Source: Hypomesus transpacificus (Eukaryota > Chordata > Actinopteri > Osmeriformes > Osmeridae). From it: DNA of 64,000 nucleotides. Each line of letters opens with the position of its first letter. Positions within the stretch are counted from its first letter, which is position 1. Below, in pieces: positions 1 to 13,514 of the stretch. The stretch spans positions 6,085,837 through 6,149,836 of the forward strand of contig NC_061074.1 of the NCBI RefSeq assembly GCF_021917145.1, read 5' to 3'. The notes under the pieces are model-generated. The model saw nothing but the letters and a program-made list of their open reading frames with translations, was not told the origin of the DNA and made no database searches. The position numbers and the translations under genes were made by a program.

Positions 1-2212
1 ACAAATAATAACTCTACTCGGTCCCTTAGTTGCTCACAAATAATTAAGAGATTTTTAATTGTGAAGTCTAGGTTTAGAGGCATGGATCTCTGATTAGTCA
101 ATACTTTTGCGTGCAAAAGCACTAATGATTGGGCTTCATGAGGCATGTCCAATCTCCATCAAAGTAAACCTGTGGTGCTGATGAATGATTAACAACCTCA
201 AACACTGCTGTTGCTGCCATAGTAAATGTATTTTTGGACCACATTTGTTTCACTCATTTGTTCAATGTAAAAAAAAACCACACTGACGTATTGCTTTTAC
301 ACTTGTAGTAAACTGGCAAAGCTCTCTGTCACTGGAGAATAGAAGCCTTAGAAGTTGAAACCTTGCTGATGAATATATACTCTATATTCATGCTGACACA
401 CCTACTTGAATTGTTCATAGAGGGACAATAATAACAAATGCACATTCTACTAGATTCTTGGTTTACGTTTCAGTTGAAATATTAATGAAAGCATATCAAA
501 TAGCCATACAGTAGCTTCAGCAGTGGTATTGTACAATGCAGTGTCGGCTAGAACATATATATTTTTGTGATGGCAAAAAAATGGGAATGATCCAATTTTA
601 AACTGTATTTACTTTGAATAGACGGCAGTAACTTTGGACACTTGTCAAACTGTTTGAGAACCTCTGTGAGAGAAATTGATATAAGGAAAAGACGGTTAGG
701 CTGTAATATGATACAACCCTGTCTCAAGAGGCCTCTCCCATATTTACCATAAGATACAAATTAATATTTTATATTGGTTTTATAACGCTTTACAAGATAT
801 GTAACAAACAGAACAGTTTTCTCAGGGCTGACAGAGAACAGTGTTCTGAGTCTTTATGCTGCCACTGAAAATAGGTGTAGGGAAAATATGTGTGTTTTAA
901 TTAATATATCAGTGATGTGGAAGATTCCATTAAATTACTGATTCAGTGTTGTACCTGTTCTTTGTGCCTGCATTTGTCACCTCATTCTGTGAGGTAATCT
1001 TGGGGCTAATTGTTCAACGTGTGGGTGGTTAAGTTGCCGGTTGGCTGTAACTCAGCCTCTGGGATTGCATATCAGGCTATCCTTACAATGGCACATGTAC
1101 TGACCCTTATCCCATCATTACCGTCACCATTGCATTGTGTATAACAGAAGCATGGCACAATGCCATGTAACTCCTTGTGAGAAGCTGTGGTAGATGAATG
1201 AAACAGAGGACAAACGTTGAGGATGATCTTCTTTCAGCCTCTCATCTATTGTTCTCTGACAGGAAGCAGAGACGTCACACCTTTAAAAACAACCATCTTT
1301 ATTTTCTTTAAAGTAAGTGAAGCTTTTAGCACTGCAGAACCAGCACAGAAGCACTGTTGTGGCTAGACACATGGTGCACCTATCTAACCCTATCACACAG
1401 ACACTGAGATATGCATCATGTGTGTCCCTGGCCTCTACGGTACCCTGTGTACTGTTGACACTGTGTTAAATAGTACTCGTGATCTTTGTCAAACTGATAG
1501 TGCACTAGAACAGTAAATCAACAAATGTACAAAATGTGTGTCACACAATCTCACTCATAACACTGATGATATAGGATCAATATCAAATCTTAAATTTTGT
1601 GGAAAAAAAACATAAAAAACAACAGTTCACACATGGAAATGTAATTGAAAGAAATACAGATCTATATAAAGGGCCAAAAAGCCAACTTTATCTGTAGTTT
1701 CTGAATTGATTGATTAAAATGATTGACTGATTTAAAGAGTGTGTTATGCATATTACAATGTGGTCATATTGAAGCTAGAGGAATGACCTGATACAATATC
1801 CAAACTAACATGACTATTGGCCAGACAATTATTTCTATCATTTTGTACCATGAATTTACATGAATCAGTGGAACTGAAATCCTCCCAAGCTGAATTGTAT
1901 GGATTGTTTAAAAAACATTGATCTTTTATGTTTCATACATCCTCACTAAAGACAAATGGAAGGATCTTTTCCTCATCTTTCTCAATCCGTCCCAGTGTCT
2001 GAAATTACTCTGATAGCAGAGATATTATCACAGACACAAATATGCAAAGTCCAAATCAAATCCAACAAAACATCCATAAAAGTCATCACCAAATACATCC
2101 TTCATGATGGAGTCTCCATGGGCAGTTTCGCTCAGCCCTTTCTGAGGCACACAACTATGTGAAAGGTGCACACAACAGTTCGGATTGTCAAAATAGTTTT
2201 TTCTAAATTTTT
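1..2212. other. Gene-free flank and 3' end of the first claudin
   Basis: I see no gene here. The sequence is AT-rich, and the open frames in it are short and resemble no known family. The part nearest the claudin stop codon (below 2213) should be its 3' UTR. A minus-strand AATAAA (read as tttatt on the plus strand) lies at 1298-1303 and could be its polyadenylation signal, which would make the UTR about 0.9 kb. Confidence 0.6.
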
Positions 2213-2860
2213 TCACACATAGTCTTTCCTCTCAAACCCGGGCCCACCTGCGGAGCGCGGGGCAGAGTACGCCATCCTTGATGGGTTGTACCTCTTTTCA
2301 TTGGGTGGACAGGAACAGCAGAGTAGCCCTCCGCCTAAGATCATGAGAGCAGCAGCCGCCCAGCCAATGTACAAGGCTGCCCCCAGCTCTCTCCTCTGTG
2401 CGTCAGTCAGCAGGGGGTTGTAGAAGTCCCTGATGATGGTGTTGGCCGACCAGGACACGGGTATGAGCTGCATGACCCCCGACACAATGAAGAAGACCCC
2501 AGAGATGATCATTACCTTGGCCTTGGATGCCTCGTCCTCAATGCAGTTGGTACACTTGGCCCCCGCTATGGCTATGAGCACAGCCAATATGGCCAGCAGG
2601 ATGGAGATCACAGTAAGAGCACGGGCCGCTTGGAGGTCCTGGGAGAGGGCCAACATGGAGTCGTACACCTTACACTGCATCTGCCCAGTGCTCTGCACTA
2701 CACAGGTCATCCACAGGCCCTCCCAGATGATCTGGGCTGTCACAATGTTGCTTCCGATGAAGGCTGTCACCCTCCACATGGGCAGGGCACAGGCTAAAAT
2801 GGCAATGATCCATCCCAAGATGCACAAAGCAATTCCCACCAATTCCAACCCTGCGGACAT
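2213..2860 (-). CDS. Claudin (claudin-3-like), tight-junction protein, 215 aa
   Basis: This is a four-span tight-junction protein that builds paracellular barriers or pores in epithelia. TM1 covers about residues 7-27. The first extracellular loop carries the claudin signature W29...G48-L49-W50...C53...C63, followed by [17 protein letters not shown]2, TM3 (ending in [16 protein letters not shown]) and TM4 follow, then a short tail with the juxtamembrane CCSCPP palmitoylation-type cysteines and the C-terminal PDZ ligand DYV. An open frame continues 43 codons upstream, but the ATG at 2858-2860 gives the standard claudin N-terminus (MSAGLELVG) and length, so I chose it. The coding region is a single exon. 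The SAPRS...RKDYV tail most resembles claudin-3. The exact fish paralogue name cannot be fixed without a tree. Confidence 0.95.
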   Translation of the reverse strand: MSAGLELVGIALCILGWIIAILACALPMWRVTAFIGSNIVTAQIIWEGLWMTCVVQSTGQMQCKVYDSMLALSQDLQAARALTVISILLAILAVLIAIAGAKCTNCIEDEASKAKVMIISGVFFIVSGVMQLIPVSWSANTIIRDFYNPLLTDAQRRELGAALYIGWAAAALMILGGGLLCCSCPPNEKRYNPSRMAYSAPRSAGGPGFERKDYV

Positions 2861-3032
2861 AATGCTAATTGTGTCTCTTGAACTCCTACTGTGTATTTCA
2901 CACCAGATAGAAGATCTGAACGAGGTTCTCTGGGAAACAAAGAAACAAAGACACAACACCAATGAACCTAATAAACCTAACACTTGCACCTGAATGAATG
3001 TGTTGTTCTGGGGCTACCTCTAAAAAGGTACC

Positions 3033-3040
3033 CTTTATAT
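3033..3040 (-). promoter_or_regulatory. TATA box of the first claudin
   Basis: On the minus strand this reads ATATAAAG, within GGGATATAAAGGG. It lies about 170 bp upstream of the ATG at 2860, a plausible core-promoter position for a gene with a 5' UTR of roughly 140 bp. Confidence 0.5.
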
Positions 3041-4950
3041 CCCAGATCAGGTGGAAGGAGGAGTCAGAGAGGGAGCTGACATCATCAAGTGGAGGATGGA
3101 CCGGAGCTCTTGTGGACTGAGAATGCTATCAACTTACATGACTGACTCCACAATGACTCCAGCTACAAAGGATTCACAGATGAACAGACACACGATTGTT
3201 GTTGCTACCTGACAGCGTTTTAGAGTCGCCAAACTATTATTTGCAATCCCGAAAATATCTGGATCAATTTCTACGCAAAGATTCTTTGCAGCGTAAAAAA
3301 AGTATAATTCTCTCCAAAATAACTTACAAATCCAAGCTTGTTCAGCATAACATTAACACTGCTGCTTGCATCATATCAAGTTTACCAAATAGGAACTGTG
3401 ATAGCGACTGTGACAAGTTAGATTTGGAGATGGCGGTGATAGTGACATTAATTCAAAGAAATGGTCAACTATTTGTGCCCAATACATCTCAATCCCTGCC
3501 GTAAACAGGTTATCTGCCATTTTAGCTACTCACAGGTCCCATAACATTTTCTTACTCCACATGAAAAAGGAATAACTGACTTGTTCCTCAGTAACAATCC
3601 CTGTTGCCTTGTTTGAAGTGCTATAACGGCCATGTTTGTCTATCACTAAAATTGCTTTGAGTTCTTTAGGGCTTAGATGGTCTCCCTTGACATGCTCCAA
3701 AAAACGGAATAATAGACTTTCCTACCAAATTCCGTACCCCAGTGTTGACAAGACAGCCTCCACATTACTATGAAACAGATCCATTGTTGTGGGGTTTCTG
3801 GTAAGGTTGAAAGTGGAGGCCTGACAAAGCAAGGATTCTTGTTCCCGAGAGCCAACAGACATCTGGGAGACAGCCAGGTAGATGGCTACAATGAAAGAGT
3901 GAAATACTCAACATCTTATCATTGAGTTAAACCCAAATCTTATTCACTGCATCTTGCGTCCTCTGCAATGACATTTAGGCTATATTAGACAGTACAGAAC
4001 AGCCACCATATTAGACTAGAAACAACTAGACAACTAGAAAGCGAAAAGCGTTTTATAAAAAAACTACAAAAGTACATTAGAGCACAAATAAATTGCAGGT
4101 GTCTTGGAACTATCAGGGATCAATTTCAGTCTTTTACATCTAAAGAAAAACATTGGACCATGAGCATACACTCCCTTTGTGGGAGTGTGTTTTACTTGCT
4201 TCTGAAATGTTTGGAGAACATTTCTTTTCATGTTTTCACAATTGTCAGTGAGTCAGTTTCCTGGAGTCCACTTGCATCTCAAATACAAAAACATTGCTTC
4301 ATCGCCAGTAATTGTAACTATACTATTAAAATTGGTCTGTACTTGTCATGGTCCAACTGTGAGGTTTGCCTGGAATGTTATAATGTAATCCGAGAAAAGA
4401 AAACATCTTCAAATGATTTTCTACTGAAGTCAGTTTGTGATATCATGTCTTATTCCTTTTATAAGGTATTTTTTTATTATTGATTTTCACACATACAAAC
4501 ATCACATCAAAACAATAACTTTTTTGACAGTAATATTTGTACTCTAAACAAAAGCTGCCCTGTGTCACGGACATAATAGTCATACAACATTTACACACAA
4601 AATTTGTCAGAAATGCATTATGTTACCAAGAAGATTTTAACAATGTCAACCATTTCTCCTGCAAAACCTTCTGTATGTACACCACATGTTCAGATTGAAG
4701 TACACTTTACGTACATCATTTTTAACAAATACTCAAGTTATAGAAAAATCTATTGCAGTATATCAAGTTTGGAGATTCATATGTACATGAGAACATCATA
4801 AAAATGGGCTTAGTCTGCTGTCAGTCTTTTGCCTTCATAAAACCTAAACACAGTTATTGTAGCTATTGTATCACACAATTTATCTTGAGTTCAGTGTGGC
4901 ATCAAGTGTTTCCTCGTCTTGTAAAGCATGAGAAGTTGCCAGGTGCTAGG
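3041..4950. other. Intergenic spacer, no gene seen
   Basis: No coding sequence is recognisable. Several chance open frames are AT-rich and unlike any family. The stretch just above 4473 probably holds the 3' UTR of the claudin at 4951-5607. Confidence 0.5.
4473..4478 (-). terminator. Possible polyadenylation signal of the second claudin
   Basis: On the minus strand this reads AATAAA, about 470 bp downstream of the stop codon of the claudin at 4951-5607. It is the nearest canonical hexamer I noticed, so it is a candidate only. Confidence 0.35.
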
Positions 4951-5607
4951 TCAGACATAATCTCTCTTGTCGTAGCCGCTGGGTGCTACAGACCGGTTTG
5001 GGGAGTACACAATCCTTGAGGGGGGGGCATATCTCTTTTCTGTTTGTGGAGGGCAGCTGCAGCAAAGGATGCAGCCCCCTATGAGCAGGAATGCGGCTGC
5101 CGCCCAACCCAGATAAAGGGCTCCTCCAATCTCTCTCTTCTGTGCCTCAGGAATAAGGGGGTTGTAGAACTCCATGACGATAGTGTGGGCTGACCAGGAC
5201 ACAGGGATCAGTTGGGTCAGGGAGGCCACGATGAAGGCCACTCCAGCAGTGATCATGACCCGCGCTTTGGCTGTCTCCTCCTCCACACAATTGGTGCACT
5301 TTGCCCCCACCACGGCCACCAAGACTCCCATAATGCCCACCAGGATGGAGATGATGGTGAGGGCCCGAGCGGCTTGCAGGTCAGTGCTCAGAGCCAGCAT
5401 GGAGTCGTAGACCTTACACTGCATCTGTCCAGTGCTCTGGACCACACAGCTCATCCAGATGCCCTCCCAGAAGTTCTGAGCTGTGACAATGTTAACCCCG
5501 ATGAAAGCTGAGACCCTCCACATAGGCAGAGCACAGGACACGATTCCTGAAATCCACCCCAGGGCAGCCAGAGTCACCCCGAGAATCTCTAATCCCGCAG
5601 CAGCCAT
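4951..5607 (-). CDS. Claudin (claudin-3-like), 218 aa
   Basis: A claudin close to its neighbour at 2213-2860. The ATG at 5605-5607 starts [13 protein letters not shown]1 is followed by the first extracellular loop with W30, G49-I50-W51, C54 and C64 ([18 protein letters not shown]). TM3 ends [16 protein letters not shown], and TM4 is followed by CCSCPP. The tail ends KRDYV, which carries the DYV PDZ ligand that binds ZO-type scaffolds in the family. The coding region is one exon and full length. The same orientation, similar tail and about 2 kb spacing suggest tandem duplication with the first claudin. The subfamily is inferred as claudin-3-like, with the paralogue name left open. Confidence 0.95.
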   Translation of the reverse strand: MAAAGLEILGVTLAALGWISGIVSCALPMWRVSAFIGVNIVTAQNFWEGIWMSCVVQSTGQMQCKVYDSMLALSTDLQAARALTIISILVGIMGVLVAVVGAKCTNCVEEETAKARVMITAGVAFIVASLTQLIPVSWSAHTIVMEFYNPLIPEAQKREIGGALYLGWAAAAFLLIGGCILCCSCPPQTEKRYAPPSRIVYSPNRSVAPSGYDKRDYV

Positions 5608-8448
5608 TTGACCCAGAAAAAAGAAACTTTGATTCTCTTTTGTAAATGTCCAGGTGTAAATGTCCAGGTGTCTTTGCGGTCTCAGTTACACAAAGGAGAT
5701 TCTCTGAGCCTGCTCTGAAATTCTCACAGCACATATACCCAGTGCTGTCTACACAGCAGAAGGTGGAGTCTTGTGGGGATTGGCCAAGGGCTTTCAAACG
5801 TTTTGTTTTTTTCCTGTCGTTTTTGAGGGACACCATGCCTGGTAAATGGTAAATGATTGAACTTTTTGGCCAGTAGTCACTCCCCTGACTGTTTGGCTGT
5901 GAGGAGGGTGAATAAGTTAAATAGTTAACTCAATGGTTAGCGATAACAAACAGGTGAAATGTGGACGTAATGATTGAAAGTGTAGACCACTACTTGAACT
6001 TTCCATCATCCAGTCCATTTCACAGGTCAGATGGCAGCCTTGGTTCAGTTGTTCTCAGAGCAACTGAAGAAGTCCCAGCCTCCCTATCTCGTCTGTCTTA
6101 ACCCCATGTAGCTGTTTTCAAGAAACAAATGTGCAGAAATTCAGTCATCCTCAAAAATCTTTTTGGAAAAATCTGATGAGCTCAAGAGTGTCTTTCAGAT
6201 GGAAACTGTCCTTGTACGTAACATAACAGAGCATTTCATTGAATCTTTTTGCAGGTACTTTTTATTTTACTTTACTAAATTTGCTCTTTAGTAAAGTATG
6301 ATGTTGTGATAACAAATAATGTCAGATCCAGTTATGTTAAGTTACTGGTCAATAAGGTAGAAGAAGAATTATGTGAGCAGACTTATCGTCTGTCCTTGTT
6401 GGTAATTAGTTCATGAAGTAAACAGGTTTCCTAAATGACTGTCCCATAGACAAACACGCAGTGAGTCAACCATTGTGTCTGCAAATGTTTTAGTGTGGGG
6501 GTGCTCTTATCTTCGTCCTTGTCCACAAGGCCACACATTTCAAATGGGATTCTACCCCAATTTCAACTTCCCGAAGCTGGGAAGAGATGCAACCGTTTCC
6601 AATGGTTCTAGGTTTAATTTTGGAGCAGCACTTGCTCTGATTTAAACAATCTCCTTAGCTTTTACCTACATTGCCTTTTGACACAAACAAATATATTTTC
6701 CCACTCTGGCTACTTCTTGAAGTACGCTCACTGTCGTGATTGTTTAACTATCCCACTTCCTATATTTGTTTACCAAAAGCTGTGCTTTGTTCCAAACAGT
6801 GCCTTTGCAATCATCAACCTATGACCTAAACTGTTTAATCCACAGCTGCCTGGACTGCAAAGTATGTGCAAAAACATTTTCTGGTTTTCCTTAAACAAAA
6901 GAGATCATGCACAAAACCATTTTCAGATTTTCCTGATATGTTTTGGCACATTAGCATTTCTATCTTCATTTACTGCCTTAATTTTTATCAAACAACCTGT
7001 TGACTGTCTGGATTCTTAATCTGAATGGGTAATCATGCTACATCCTGCTGTGGAGACACTACATCAGTCAATATAGTACAGTACTCCTGTTACAAAGCAC
7101 CTGTCACCCGCTGTATCAAGTAGTCTCTACTGTTCTGTATACTGTTTGACAGGTGGCTAGCTGCCTTTTGAGCCACACAGGTGAATGAGTAGTAACACAA
7201 TACAGCCAGTGTGATCTGCCTTTAATTAAGCCTTGTTTCACTTTCATGGAATAGCTATTAAGGCCCATTCACATGAGCCTCCAATGTGCCTCACAACTGA
7301 ATGCAGTTGCAATTGTAAGTCACAGCAGAAAGACCGAAAAGGTTGACAGGCATGTTGAAGTAAATTGAACTTTACATTTCCAGCTAATGACAATGTATTG
7401 CCTGTGCAAGGCAGGCTTTGGCATATGAGATACAATTTGGTTAACATTCTTGATATTTCTCACTTGGTTTTGAGATATGTATTGAAAAAACGGTTTCTCT
7501 TACATGTAGATACAATGTAAACAAAGTCATAAGACAATTTTTGTATCAAATGATGCTTTGTGGAAGTAGAGCACCCCGTTATAACAGTGTAATTTGGCTC
7601 CACACTGAAAAATAAGCTTTTATCTAGGACTCAATTTCACTCTTCCAAATGGAACAGAGGACACAATAGAAAGTAGCAGATGGCACTCTTGCACAACAAG
7701 CAGGACATTGTTGCTGCTCACATTTGGATTGGAATTTAAAAAAAATGTTTGTATGGAAAGAAGGCCTGGCTCGGCTAGATTTCAGGTGATATGGAGTTGA
7801 GCTCTGCAACAGGAATTCCTGCAGTCTACTTTGGTCTATTTTTGAGACTTGAGTCTCCAATAAGGTTTCTTTCCTTAATGTTAGTTTCAGACCTAGTTTA
7901 CCCACATGCTTAGAACAAGTAAAGCACAGCATTCTGGTGATGAAGCCTATTGCAAGAAATTTGTTTCTCAGAAATATTAAATAGAGAATTGAAAGGGATG
8001 ACAGTTTTTCCTCACAATTAAATTAACTTCTTTCTTTTATATATAATAAAGAGCAATATATTTACATGAAGCACAGAACTACTTCTTTAATAATTTCATC
8101 AATGGGTAGGTATCATGCAAAATGAATGCTAACAGTACAAAAACGTTAAGTGGAAAAAAGACCTAGTGCAAATCTACTACAAGTCAACCAAAATCTAAAA
8201 ACGCAATATTTGTATTCTCTAGTTTAGCATTAAAATTGTACTCATGTATGCTTGGCCCTAATATTTATAGCTAAACAAAAATGAAAGTACTTTTGCTTGC
8301 TTCATTCTTCATATTGTTGGTCCCACAAATATGTTCTACCCCAACTGTATGTCTCACCCCTTCCAGCCAAAAGAAGGGGCTCACTTACACTAATTTCCCA
8401 GAAGCCCAAAAGGAGAAAGGGGAGTCTTTGATTCTATAGAACACAGGT
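5608..8448. other. Intergenic spacer, no gene seen
   Basis: It contains the promoter side of the claudin at 4951-5607 and the 3' side of the claudin at 8449-9111. I see no further gene, no recognisable transposon protein and no long repeat. Chance open frames are short and unlike known proteins. Confidence 0.5.
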
Positions 8449-9111
8449 TTACACATAGTCCCTCCTTGTATATCCGTTGACAGACATGGACTTGACTGCA
8501 GTATAGTCCACCCTGGGGGGCACGGACACATTCCCACTGCGCTGTGCTTTAGGGGGACAGGAGCAGCACAGGAGAGCTCCCCCTATGATCAGCAGGCAGG
8601 AGGAAGCCCAGCCGAAGTACAGCGAGTTTCCAAATTCCCTCTTCCCCGTCTCTTCCAGTAGCGGGTCGTAGAAGTCCAGGACAATGGCGTTCGCAGTCCA
8701 GGACACGGCGACCAGCAAGAGCAGCCCTGCCACGATGAAGGTCACCCCAGCTGCCAGCACAATTCGAGGCTTACTCCCTGCGTCCGAACTGCAGTTGGTA
8801 CACTTGGCTCCGGCCACAGAGAGGCCGATGCCCACGATGCCCATTACCATGGAGACGATGACGAGGGCGCGGGCTGCCTGCAGGTCCACTGGCAGCCCCA
8901 GCATGGAGTCGTGCACCTTACAATGCATCTGACCTGTGCTTTGCACCGAGCAGTTCATCCACAGGCCCTCCCAGATCACTTGCGAGATGACGATGTTCTG
9001 ACCGATGTAGGCGGCTACCCTCCACATGGGCAGACCACAGGCCACCATGACCCCTAACCAGCCCGCCACTGACAGGATCATCCCCAGGATCTCAATGCCG
9101 GCCGAATACAT
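8449..9111 (-). CDS. Claudin, 220 aa
   Basis: A full-length single-exon claudin. The ATG at 9109-9111 gives MYSAGIEILGM and places W30, G49-L50-W51, C54 and C64 at the family positions. The frame runs seven codons further upstream, but only to a GTG. The first loop reads NCSVQSTGQMHC, with His replacing the common Gln before C64. TM3 ends AVSWTANAIVLDFYDP. After TM4 the CCSCPP motif is followed by a tail ending in RRDYV. It is more divergent than the two claudins before it but shares their orientation and their basic-DYV terminus. The GC content of the coding exon is well above that of its flanks. Paralogue identity is unresolved. Confidence 0.94.
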   Translation of the reverse strand: MYSAGIEILGMILSVAGWLGVMVACGLPMWRVAAYIGQNIVISQVIWEGLWMNCSVQSTGQMHCKVHDSMLGLPVDLQAARALVIVSMVMGIVGIGLSVAGAKCTNCSSDAGSKPRIVLAAGVTFIVAGLLLLVAVSWTANAIVLDFYDPLLEETGKREFGNSLYFGWASSCLLIIGGALLCCSCPPKAQRSGNVSVPPRVDYTAVKSMSVNGYTRRDYV

Positions 9112-9287
9112 CGTTTGGGCAGGGTTGGACACTGGGTGCTTCCTGGGTGCTCTGGATAGAAGGGGCTCTGTCTCAGGCTCAGCCCTCTTAAGATGAAGGC
9201 GATATCAGATCTCGCTGGCTCAGAGTCCTGGATAAGGCTTTATGTGAGAGAGGGAACAAGGAGAGAGGGGGGAAACAATTCTAGCTT

Positions 9288-9294
9288 CTTTATA
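9288..9294 (-). promoter_or_regulatory. TATA box of the third claudin
   Basis: On the minus strand this reads TATAAAG, about 180 bp upstream of the ATG at 9111 and next to a GA-rich stretch at 9245-9275. Confidence 0.5.
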
Positions 9295-11003
9295 CTGCTT
9301 AGAAGATGGAAGGTGGAGTCAGTTCAAGGTGGAATTACATTTACGTTCAAGTAGCAATGGTTGGGAAATTGTTTTTACATGTAAAACTACATTCTCGATG
9401 AGCAGCTAGTTTTTGTCTGGGGGAGATATCCTTAAAAACCCTTAGTTTCCAGGCAAAAACGTTATTCCGGAATGCATTTTTAATACAGGACCAAATTATT
9501 ATGTGTTAGGATAGTTTAATGCTGTTTCTATGAAAGAGACTGGAGCACAGCAAAAAGAAGCCACTATTCTCTTTCAGAAAGACCTTGAGTGTGTATCACT
9601 TGTATTCTATTAACCTTGATTAAAACAAAATGCTGTATCATTCTCTCAATAAGATCTGCCGTGGAGTTAAAGACAATAACAGGCTTTGTTCACAGTCAGT
9701 GAGATGGATGAGCCTCATAGAGGGGACTAGGAACACCACTGACTGAGTGTTTGGGGATAAATAGCTCAAATGCATTGTATTTGATTATAGCCTAGATTAC
9801 AATCTTTTATATGTTTGGCATTATCATTAACGTGTAATAAAGTATGTTAAAACATTAAGTATTGAAAGAAAAACATTCTATATACTTTGCCCCTTTCTTT
9901 CAATTCATGGTGCCTTATGTTGCTATGCAGCTATGTTGCATGGCAGCACAAAACACTCAAAGCATTAAACAATATTGATTCAGTTTAGCTTTCAAGGAAT
10001 ACATGTATAAGCATAGGGTGCAACTTGTTGCAATTGATACTGTTAGCTACTCAAAGAGAGATTCAATTTAATTTGATCCAAATCATACTGATACTTTGAA
10101 AATCAGAAAAGTCTGTCTATTCATGTTCTTTGAAAACTACAGACTCACTATCTTGCTGGTTAAGGACGGCTAACCAGGTCTGTGTTAATAATAAGGCCTC
10201 TTTAAATGAACCAAGGTCATTTCTAGGGTCACGTGTTAGCTTGAGGTCACAGTTATCTGAAAGTCTTCTCAGATGTGAAATCCACACCTGAAATGTGCCA
10301 TTTTGCTTGTTTAGTTTCCTCTGCTATGGCAGAAATTAGTTCTGTACAATTGTGTTCTACAAGTGGATACAATGCAATGGATACAATGCACAGGTGGTTA
10401 TGACAACAACAGACAACATTCTCACGTAATGACAGATATGCAATAGATTAAAATCATAGGACAATTAATATTCTGTATGTACAGTGAAACCCATTACTGT
10501 GTTTCAAGCCAGAGTCTGTGTGGACTGAAGGTTATTCTTGAATTTGGGAACTACAATCACATACTGTACCTCTGTTACTGTCTGCAAGACATGCAGCCAG
10601 AGGGAGCCAGTGTTGCCCTCTCTATGTTGTCTCCAACTCTGCATGTTTTGGTTTTTGAGTTGAAACTGTTGTGCCTCCAACTGTAAATTACATTCAGTTT
10701 ATACAGGTTGTACAGTATTACTGTATCTCAACAGTGTCACCTCTGGTCACTACCGCTATGTCTCTTTCAGAAATCTGAGAACATTGCATCAATACACTTG
10801 TCTGTTAACCCTCCACATTGCCCAGAATACCTCCATGACAGTTTGAATAACAACAGTGGAGATGATTGGTGGAGCTGTGCATGCCCGACTCATGGGCCCT
10901 GTTACAAGTCACCGCCCTGTGGTAAAGGAGGGAAATGTTCTTTCAAAAATGGTTTGAAGGTGTAACCAAAGCATGTAATGTAAAAGTAAATTGTTACTCT
11001 GTA

Positions 11004-11040
11004 GCTCTGGATAAGAGCGTCTGCTAAATGACTAAATGTC
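11004..11040 (+). repeat. SINE/L2-type 3' tail fragment
   Basis: It contains ctctggataagagcgtctg followed by ctaaatgactaaatg, the 3' tail shared by fish L2-clade LINEs and the SINEs they mobilise. No body of the element is evident upstream, so this is a truncated copy. The same tail recurs at 24479-24523 and 56001-56052. Confidence 0.7.
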
Positions 11041-13280
11041 ACACAAAAAGGTGGGTTCGGATTTGTGTATTTACTTTTACCATCAAACTAATTGTTAGCA
11101 CATTTTTTCCCCCATCGATATTCACAAGATGCTGGTGGATATTTTTTATAGTAATACAGAAACAGTTTGTTGGAAACCCTTCAATTAATGTCTCGAATTA
11201 AAGCTGATACTGTATGTAGATTGACCTTTTCCTGAAAAGCTCACATGCACACTTGAACACTTCCTCATGAAGCCTGCCATGGGAGTGGAAGCAGGTTAAA
11301 CCAGTTTCTAATTGTAACAATAAGTGGCTGGCCTGCCTTGTCACCCCTACCCATGTTCACATAGAACCTCTTTCCACGAATTACCATTCTATGTAGAGAC
11401 TTGCCTTCTTTTGAGAACCAAGACACATTAAGGGAGTGATTGTGAGACAGAGAAAGACAGACAGACCGATTAAGAAACATAGTAAATGAGGGTTAATTTG
11501 TCTTTTTTTAAATTTACATTTCTTCCTCATAGCAGTACAATGATGTACTTTAACATGTCAAGTACCTGCTTTTCCTTAAAAAGTATGAATGATCATACTG
11601 CCATCGTGCAACATTGCCCTTTGGAGTTAGGTTTATGCAAATGAGTAACGGAAAACCCCTGAAGGAAAATCTGCTTTTTTCTCACCCAACATCTTTCCAG
11701 TCACTTATGGCACATTGCAGAACACCATTTATTTATTGAACCCTTATTACACAGTAGCTCATGTCCACAACCTCCTTTTAGATATATAACTTAAAATATA
11801 TTAAGCCTGTATAATTAGAGTTTAAAATAACTAGTTAATATCTACGTTTTCAAGGCAGTAAACCAAAAACCCATATTAAAGGATTTGGGGGATTCTGATG
11901 TATTTCACCAACTATGCCAAACACAATAATTATTTTGTTGATACTTGTGAGGTTGTGATGTCACTTCCAAACATGCGTGAGTCATTGAATGTCTCATGCT
12001 ACTCAGGTAACTTGAGATCATTATGACACGCATGCCATTTGGATTTCTCAATGAAACTCTGACTGTCCCTTCAAAATGACTTCAATATTATCCTGCCAAT
12101 ACGTAAACACTAGTTAAAGGTTATAAAAGGTTGTAGTTTATTTTTATTTTTTTTACAGCACAATATTGTTTGCAAATCCAACTCATTGGCCTTTACACAA
12201 GTATTATATGTAAACAAAATCCAAAGTCACTGAGCAGGTTTTGGGAAGTTTGTTTGATTGCTTAATAAGTCCAGGAATAGCAGCCGTCAGTGTAAATCTC
12301 AGACCTCCCCTCTGTGCCTGCTAATACATGTCTCCTATTTCCCTGCAGAATGTTCTCACGGTAGAGTTAAGAAACACAATCTTAAAACTACAAAAACAAT
12401 TGTTTCAAAACTACAAAACTTTGTCTCAGTTTGTGTGAACTGTGTTTTATTCAGTTTCCATTTCCAAAGTGAAAGTGTATTAAATTCACAAGGGTGAATG
12501 ATTAGCTATAATAGCAAATAAATTAAAGTTATCTGTCATTTTTTTACTCTCTGTTTACTTCCACATGCCCTTAGAAATCATATTATTTTGAAATGTAATT
12601 AAAAAAAAATCAATAGTAATTGTTTTGAGCTGTGATAATGATGTAGAAGTACACACATTTTGACTCTGAAAAGGTATGGCACGACATACGATAAGATTCT
12701 GTTTTTGTGGATCTGGGCATGTGATAACCACAGTGAGTGTGTCCTTGGAAGGAAGTTGGACTGGAACTTTTAAACCTATATAAAAGTTAGTAAGGATTTT
12801 TGTTTTGGCCAGATTTGATTGTGTCAGCTAATTAATAGACACCATAGGTCTACATCTTGTTCCTTATTTATAAAAAAGGGAAATTACTTATTACGGTTGG
12901 TTGTACAAGAAAACAGTGTCTATTCAAATTAGTTTTTGACACATTTCAGCAGAGCAGAACTGTTTTTGCCTGAGAGACTGATTACATGTTTACTATGTGA
13001 TCTTATGTCGGGTGTCTGATCTTCAAACAGTAGACCCCTGTAAGGCTTATCTGATATCCAGCACTAAGAGCAATCTCAGTGAGAAGGTGATATGCCCCAA
13101 ACCATCTCTCCGCGAAGCCTTAATTGTGAAATTCCTCAGTGCTTGCCTGTGTGTGGAACTCAATCTCAAGTCTCAAGCCAGAGTACCTTTAATTAACTAG
13201 CTGAGTAAAACAGGGACTTTATTGTCCTAACAGCGGATTTGGCCCTAAAACAGTGCTTTCTTTCATGTGTGATTCAACCC

Positions 13281-13283
<3 letters not shown>

Positions 13284-13325
<42 letters not shown>
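13284..13325. repeat. (CT)n microsatellite
   Basis: A run of about 21 uninterrupted TC dinucleotides. The strand is purely pyrimidine. Confidence 0.95.
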
Positions 13326-13327
<2 letters not shown>

Positions 13328-13514
13328 ATCCATTCAACCATGTGTGTGTGTGAAGGGGGGGGTCTGTCCAACTACTGCGATCACCTTGCTTTTTGTTTGT
13401 CGTTTCTGTAACGTCTTCTGTCTCCTCTAAACTGCACACCCCCGACCAGAGGACAAGCAAGACCCCCGCCAGAGCAAACACATCCTCCAGACGAAGAGTA
13501 AGGGACAGAAACAA

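Noticed and set aside
2861-2989. N-terminal extension of the claudin at 2213-2860
   Set aside because: The 43 extra codons have no family support; the internal ATG gives the standard claudin start.
2433-2993. Long frames antisense to the claudins (also at 5174-5511, 8684-8932, 14861-15097, 19643-19972, 25639-25917)
   Set aside because: Shadows of the conserved claudin codons; they recur at the same place in each copy and match no family.
10477-10965. Two adjacent open frames as a possible gene
   Set aside because: Short, no family resemblance, no splice or promoter context, next to a SINE tail.
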